A model generated the notes under the pieces. That model did no database searches and was not told the origin of the DNA. It saw only the letters and a program-made list of their open reading frames with translations. From Pedobacter zeaxanthinifaciens (GTDB lineage Bacteria > Bacteroidota > Bacteroidia > Sphingobacteriales > Sphingobacteriaceae), in contig NZ_QMHP01000009.1 of assembly GCF_003313335.1 (NCBI RefSeq), positions 124,001-188,000 on the forward strand: a DNA stretch of 64,000 bases. The letters are read 5' to 3'. Below are positions 62,302 through 64,000 of this stretch, one piece after another. The translations under genes and the position numbers were made by a program. Numbering within the stretch: position 1 is the first letter of the stretch; every line of letters starts with the position of its first letter.

Positions 62302-63939
62302 ATGAAAAAAAAGCTACTCACTATGTTATTAACGGCAATGAGCACATGGAGTGCCTTTGCACAATTCACCGCAGGCAACCTAGCCATTTATCGTTATGGC
62401 AATGGTGCGCCTTTAGCTAATGGCGTTCGTGTGCCTGTTTTTGTAGATGAATACACGCCAAGTGGCACATTCGTAAAAACTATCAGCATTCCACAGGCGG
62501 CAGGTGGTGGTAACTATGGCTTCGAAGGATTGGGGCTAACAGCAGGCGGTGCATTTGAAGGGGAGGGATTTCCTGTATTATCTAAGGATGGCGCTACTTT
62601 CTCCATTATTGGGTATAATCCGGCGCAATCTGGGCAATTTGTAATTGGCACTTTGGACGCCACTGGTACTTGGACTGCGAATACCTTGGTAGTTGATGCC
62701 ATTGGAGCACCACGTTCGGCGGTTGTTAACGGCAGTGCGGTTTATTTCAATGGCAACGATTTAGGTGTGCGTTACCAAACTTTGGGTACAAGCACTGCTT
62801 CGGTAAGGGTTTCTAATCAGCAGAATGCACCCAGAGTACTTACCATTGCTGAGACTATTTATAATGGCGTAAGCGCTACAAAAATATTTGCTCCAATTGC
62901 AAGTACATCACTACCTCAAGCTAATTTGCCAACGGTTTCAACCTTATTTTCTGTAGATAAAAATTCTAGTCCGGCTGTGCCTAGCATTCCGGGAGCAACC
63001 CCCTTAGTAAGCGCCCACCAAGTGCTAGCTTTTAGAACCGATGGAGGCCGAACAATTGTTTACGTATTGGATGATAACGGAGGTTCTCCGCTGATTAAAA
63101 AGTACCGTTCCAATGCAAATGGGCAGGATTGGGTGCAATTTGGTAACATTTCCGTTCCGGCAAATACCAAAAGCATTGCCGGTATTTACAGAATAGGTGT
63201 TGGTGTAACGCTATATTTTACCACTTATGCAAACCCAAGTGCGGGTAATGCATCGCAACTTTACACTTATTTTAATGCATTTACCAATGCCAATGAGGCT
63301 GATCCCGTTGTTGCTGGCCTAACTGGAAGTGCTACATTAATTGCAACAGCTCCTGCAAATACAACATTTCGTGGTGTAACAATGGCGCCAGGAACCAGTG
63401 TTTTGCCAGTAAACTTAACGGCTTTTAACGCTAATGAGAAAAATGGAACAATCCGCTTAAATTGGACTACCGCCAGTGAAATTAACAATTCGCATTTTGA
63501 AATTTTACGTTCCGCTACCGCTGATCACTTCGCGAAAATTGATCAGGTTTCTGGAAAAGGAAATGGAAGTGCCATTACTAATTATGCCTTTGTTGATGAA
63601 AAGCCACTTCCAGGTATCAATTACTACCAATTAAAGCAAGTTGATTTTGATGGCAATTCCACCACTTACGGACCAGTAAGCGCAACCACTCCTATTGCTA
63701 AAACCAATTTCGATATTGTTAAAACACAAACCGGGGTTGCTTTGCAAATTTATGCTGAAAAAGCGCAAAGCGGGAAAATAGAACTTACCGATGCTAGTGG
63801 TAAAGTAAACTATCAACAGTCCATCAACCTGCAAAAAGGTTTCAACAAAGTAGTGTTAAATGCAAGTTTAAGCAAGGGATTAACCATCGTTGTTTTAAAA
63901 ACATCAGACACTAAACTGGCTAAAAAGACAATTTTTTAA
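62302..63939 (+). CDS. Secreted protein with type A T9SS sorting domain (paralogue 2)
   Basis: A 545-residue protein with a signal peptide (to about residue 20, ending SAFAQ). Residues ~21-365 match the unnamed N-terminal domain of the protein at 58871 throughout: LAIYRYGNGAPLANGVRVPV, FPVLSKDGATFSIIGYNP, IGAPRSAVVNGSAVYFNG, PRVLTIAETIYNG, LIATAPANTTFRGVTMAPG. The rest differs: LPVNLTAFNANEKNGTIRLN and NNSHFEILRS lead to a type A-like CTD (~455-545) with GKIELTDASGKVNYQQ and a basic end KKTIF. Thus the same domain is exported through two different T9SS signals. It is the last gene in the window. Confidence 0.83.
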   Translation: MKKKLLTMLLTAMSTWSAFAQFTAGNLAIYRYGNGAPLANGVRVPVFVDEYTPSGTFVKTISIPQAAGGGNYGFEGLGLTAGGAFEGEGFPVLSKDGATFSIIGYNPAQSGQFVIGTLDATGTWTANTLVVDAIGAPRSAVVNGSAVYFNGNDLGVRYQTLGTSTASVRVSNQQNAPRVLTIAETIYNGVSATKIFAPIASTSLPQANLPTVSTLFSVDKNSSPAVPSIPGATPLVSAHQVLAFRTDGGRTIVYVLDDNGGSPLIKKYRSNANGQDWVQFGNISVPANTKSIAGIYRIGVGVTLYFTTYANPSAGNASQLYTYFNAFTNANEADPVVAGLTGSATLIATAPANTTFRGVTMAPGTSVLPVNLTAFNANEKNGTIRLNWTTASEINNSHFEILRSATADHFAKIDQVSGKGNGSAITNYAFVDEKPLPGINYYQLKQVDFDGNSTTYGPVSATTPIAKTNFDIVKTQTGVALQIYAEKAQSGKIELTDASGKVNYQQSINLQKGFNKVVLNASLSKGLTIVVLKTSDTKLAKKTIF

Positions 63940-64000
63940 CGTATTTCATCAAGCCTTTTGACAGAAAATTAATGGTTCAACAGGCATACTAAAAGCATCT

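Overview
The window looks like a chromosomal segment of a soil or plant-associated Bacteroidota, most likely Sphingobacteriaceae (Pedobacter-like). The grounds are: AT-rich DNA; promoters of the Bacteroidota type (TTG, about 17-21 nt, TAnnTTTG) and no obvious Shine-Dalgarno sites; SusC/SusD pairs; a hybrid two-component regulator; type IX secretion (T9SS) C-terminal domains and PorP/SprF proteins; and an SH3b-NlpC/P60 peptidase typical of the phylum. I see no tRNA, rRNA, CRISPR array, prophage or insertion sequence.

Layout. 1-2.9 kb: sulfur amino acid genes, with a truncated O-acetylhomoserine sulfhydrylase (minus strand) behind a foldable SAM-I riboswitch, divergent from cysE and cysM. 3-7.2 kb: housekeeping genes (Xaa-Pro aminopeptidase, universal stress protein, NlpC/P60 peptidase, YceH-like protein). 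7.4-13.1 kb: one 1920-residue alpha-2-macroglobulin-type protein carrying an internal carboxypeptidase-regulatory plus TonB-plug module. 13.4-25.2 kb: a nine-gene hexuronate catabolic run (uxaB, uxaA, kduI, an SDR dehydrogenase, uxaC, kdgK, eda, exuT-type transporter, gapN-type dehydrogenase) that takes galacturonate/glucuronate to KDG, KDPG, pyruvate and 3-phosphoglycerate. Its intergenic gaps are full of small repeats. 25.2-35.2 kb: a probable free-standing small RNA gene, a FUSC membrane protein, a beta-CASP hydrolase, a glycine-zipper lipoprotein, then an overlapping cluster (small unknown protein, Vsr/Mom-like protein, miaA, alpha/beta hydrolase) and an N-formylglutamate amidohydrolase-like protein. 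35.6-41.4 kb: three consecutive secreted adhesin-like proteins, each with its own signal peptide, only the last with a type B T9SS domain, followed by PorP/SprF.

41.5-64 kb: a xylan-type polysaccharide utilisation locus: hybrid two-component sensor/AraC regulator, susC-susD-susC-susD, a GH2 enzyme with beta-glucuronidase signatures, a GH10 endoxylanase lipoprotein, then two paralogous secreted proteins (one with a type B, one with a type A T9SS signal) on either side of a second PorP/SprF. The susCDCD...GH10 order matches the known xylan (xus) locus, but the usual surface-glycan-binding-protein slot holds the GH2 gene and the T9SS block is an addition. A 14-bp direct repeat 22 bp apart upstream of the first susC is the best candidate for the regulator's binding site.

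The extracellular locus could release xylo-oligosaccharides and uronic acids, and the hexuronate operon could consume the latter. That link is inference from content, not shown by the sequence. The signals I find least explained are the macroglobulin/plug fusion, the twin T9SS proteins, the split adhesin cluster with matching C-terminal tails, the G-rich heptamer array with a quadruplex pattern starting at the GH2 stop codon, the Vsr/Mom-like gene fused into the miaA cluster, and the ~65-nt RNA gene at 25.28 kb.
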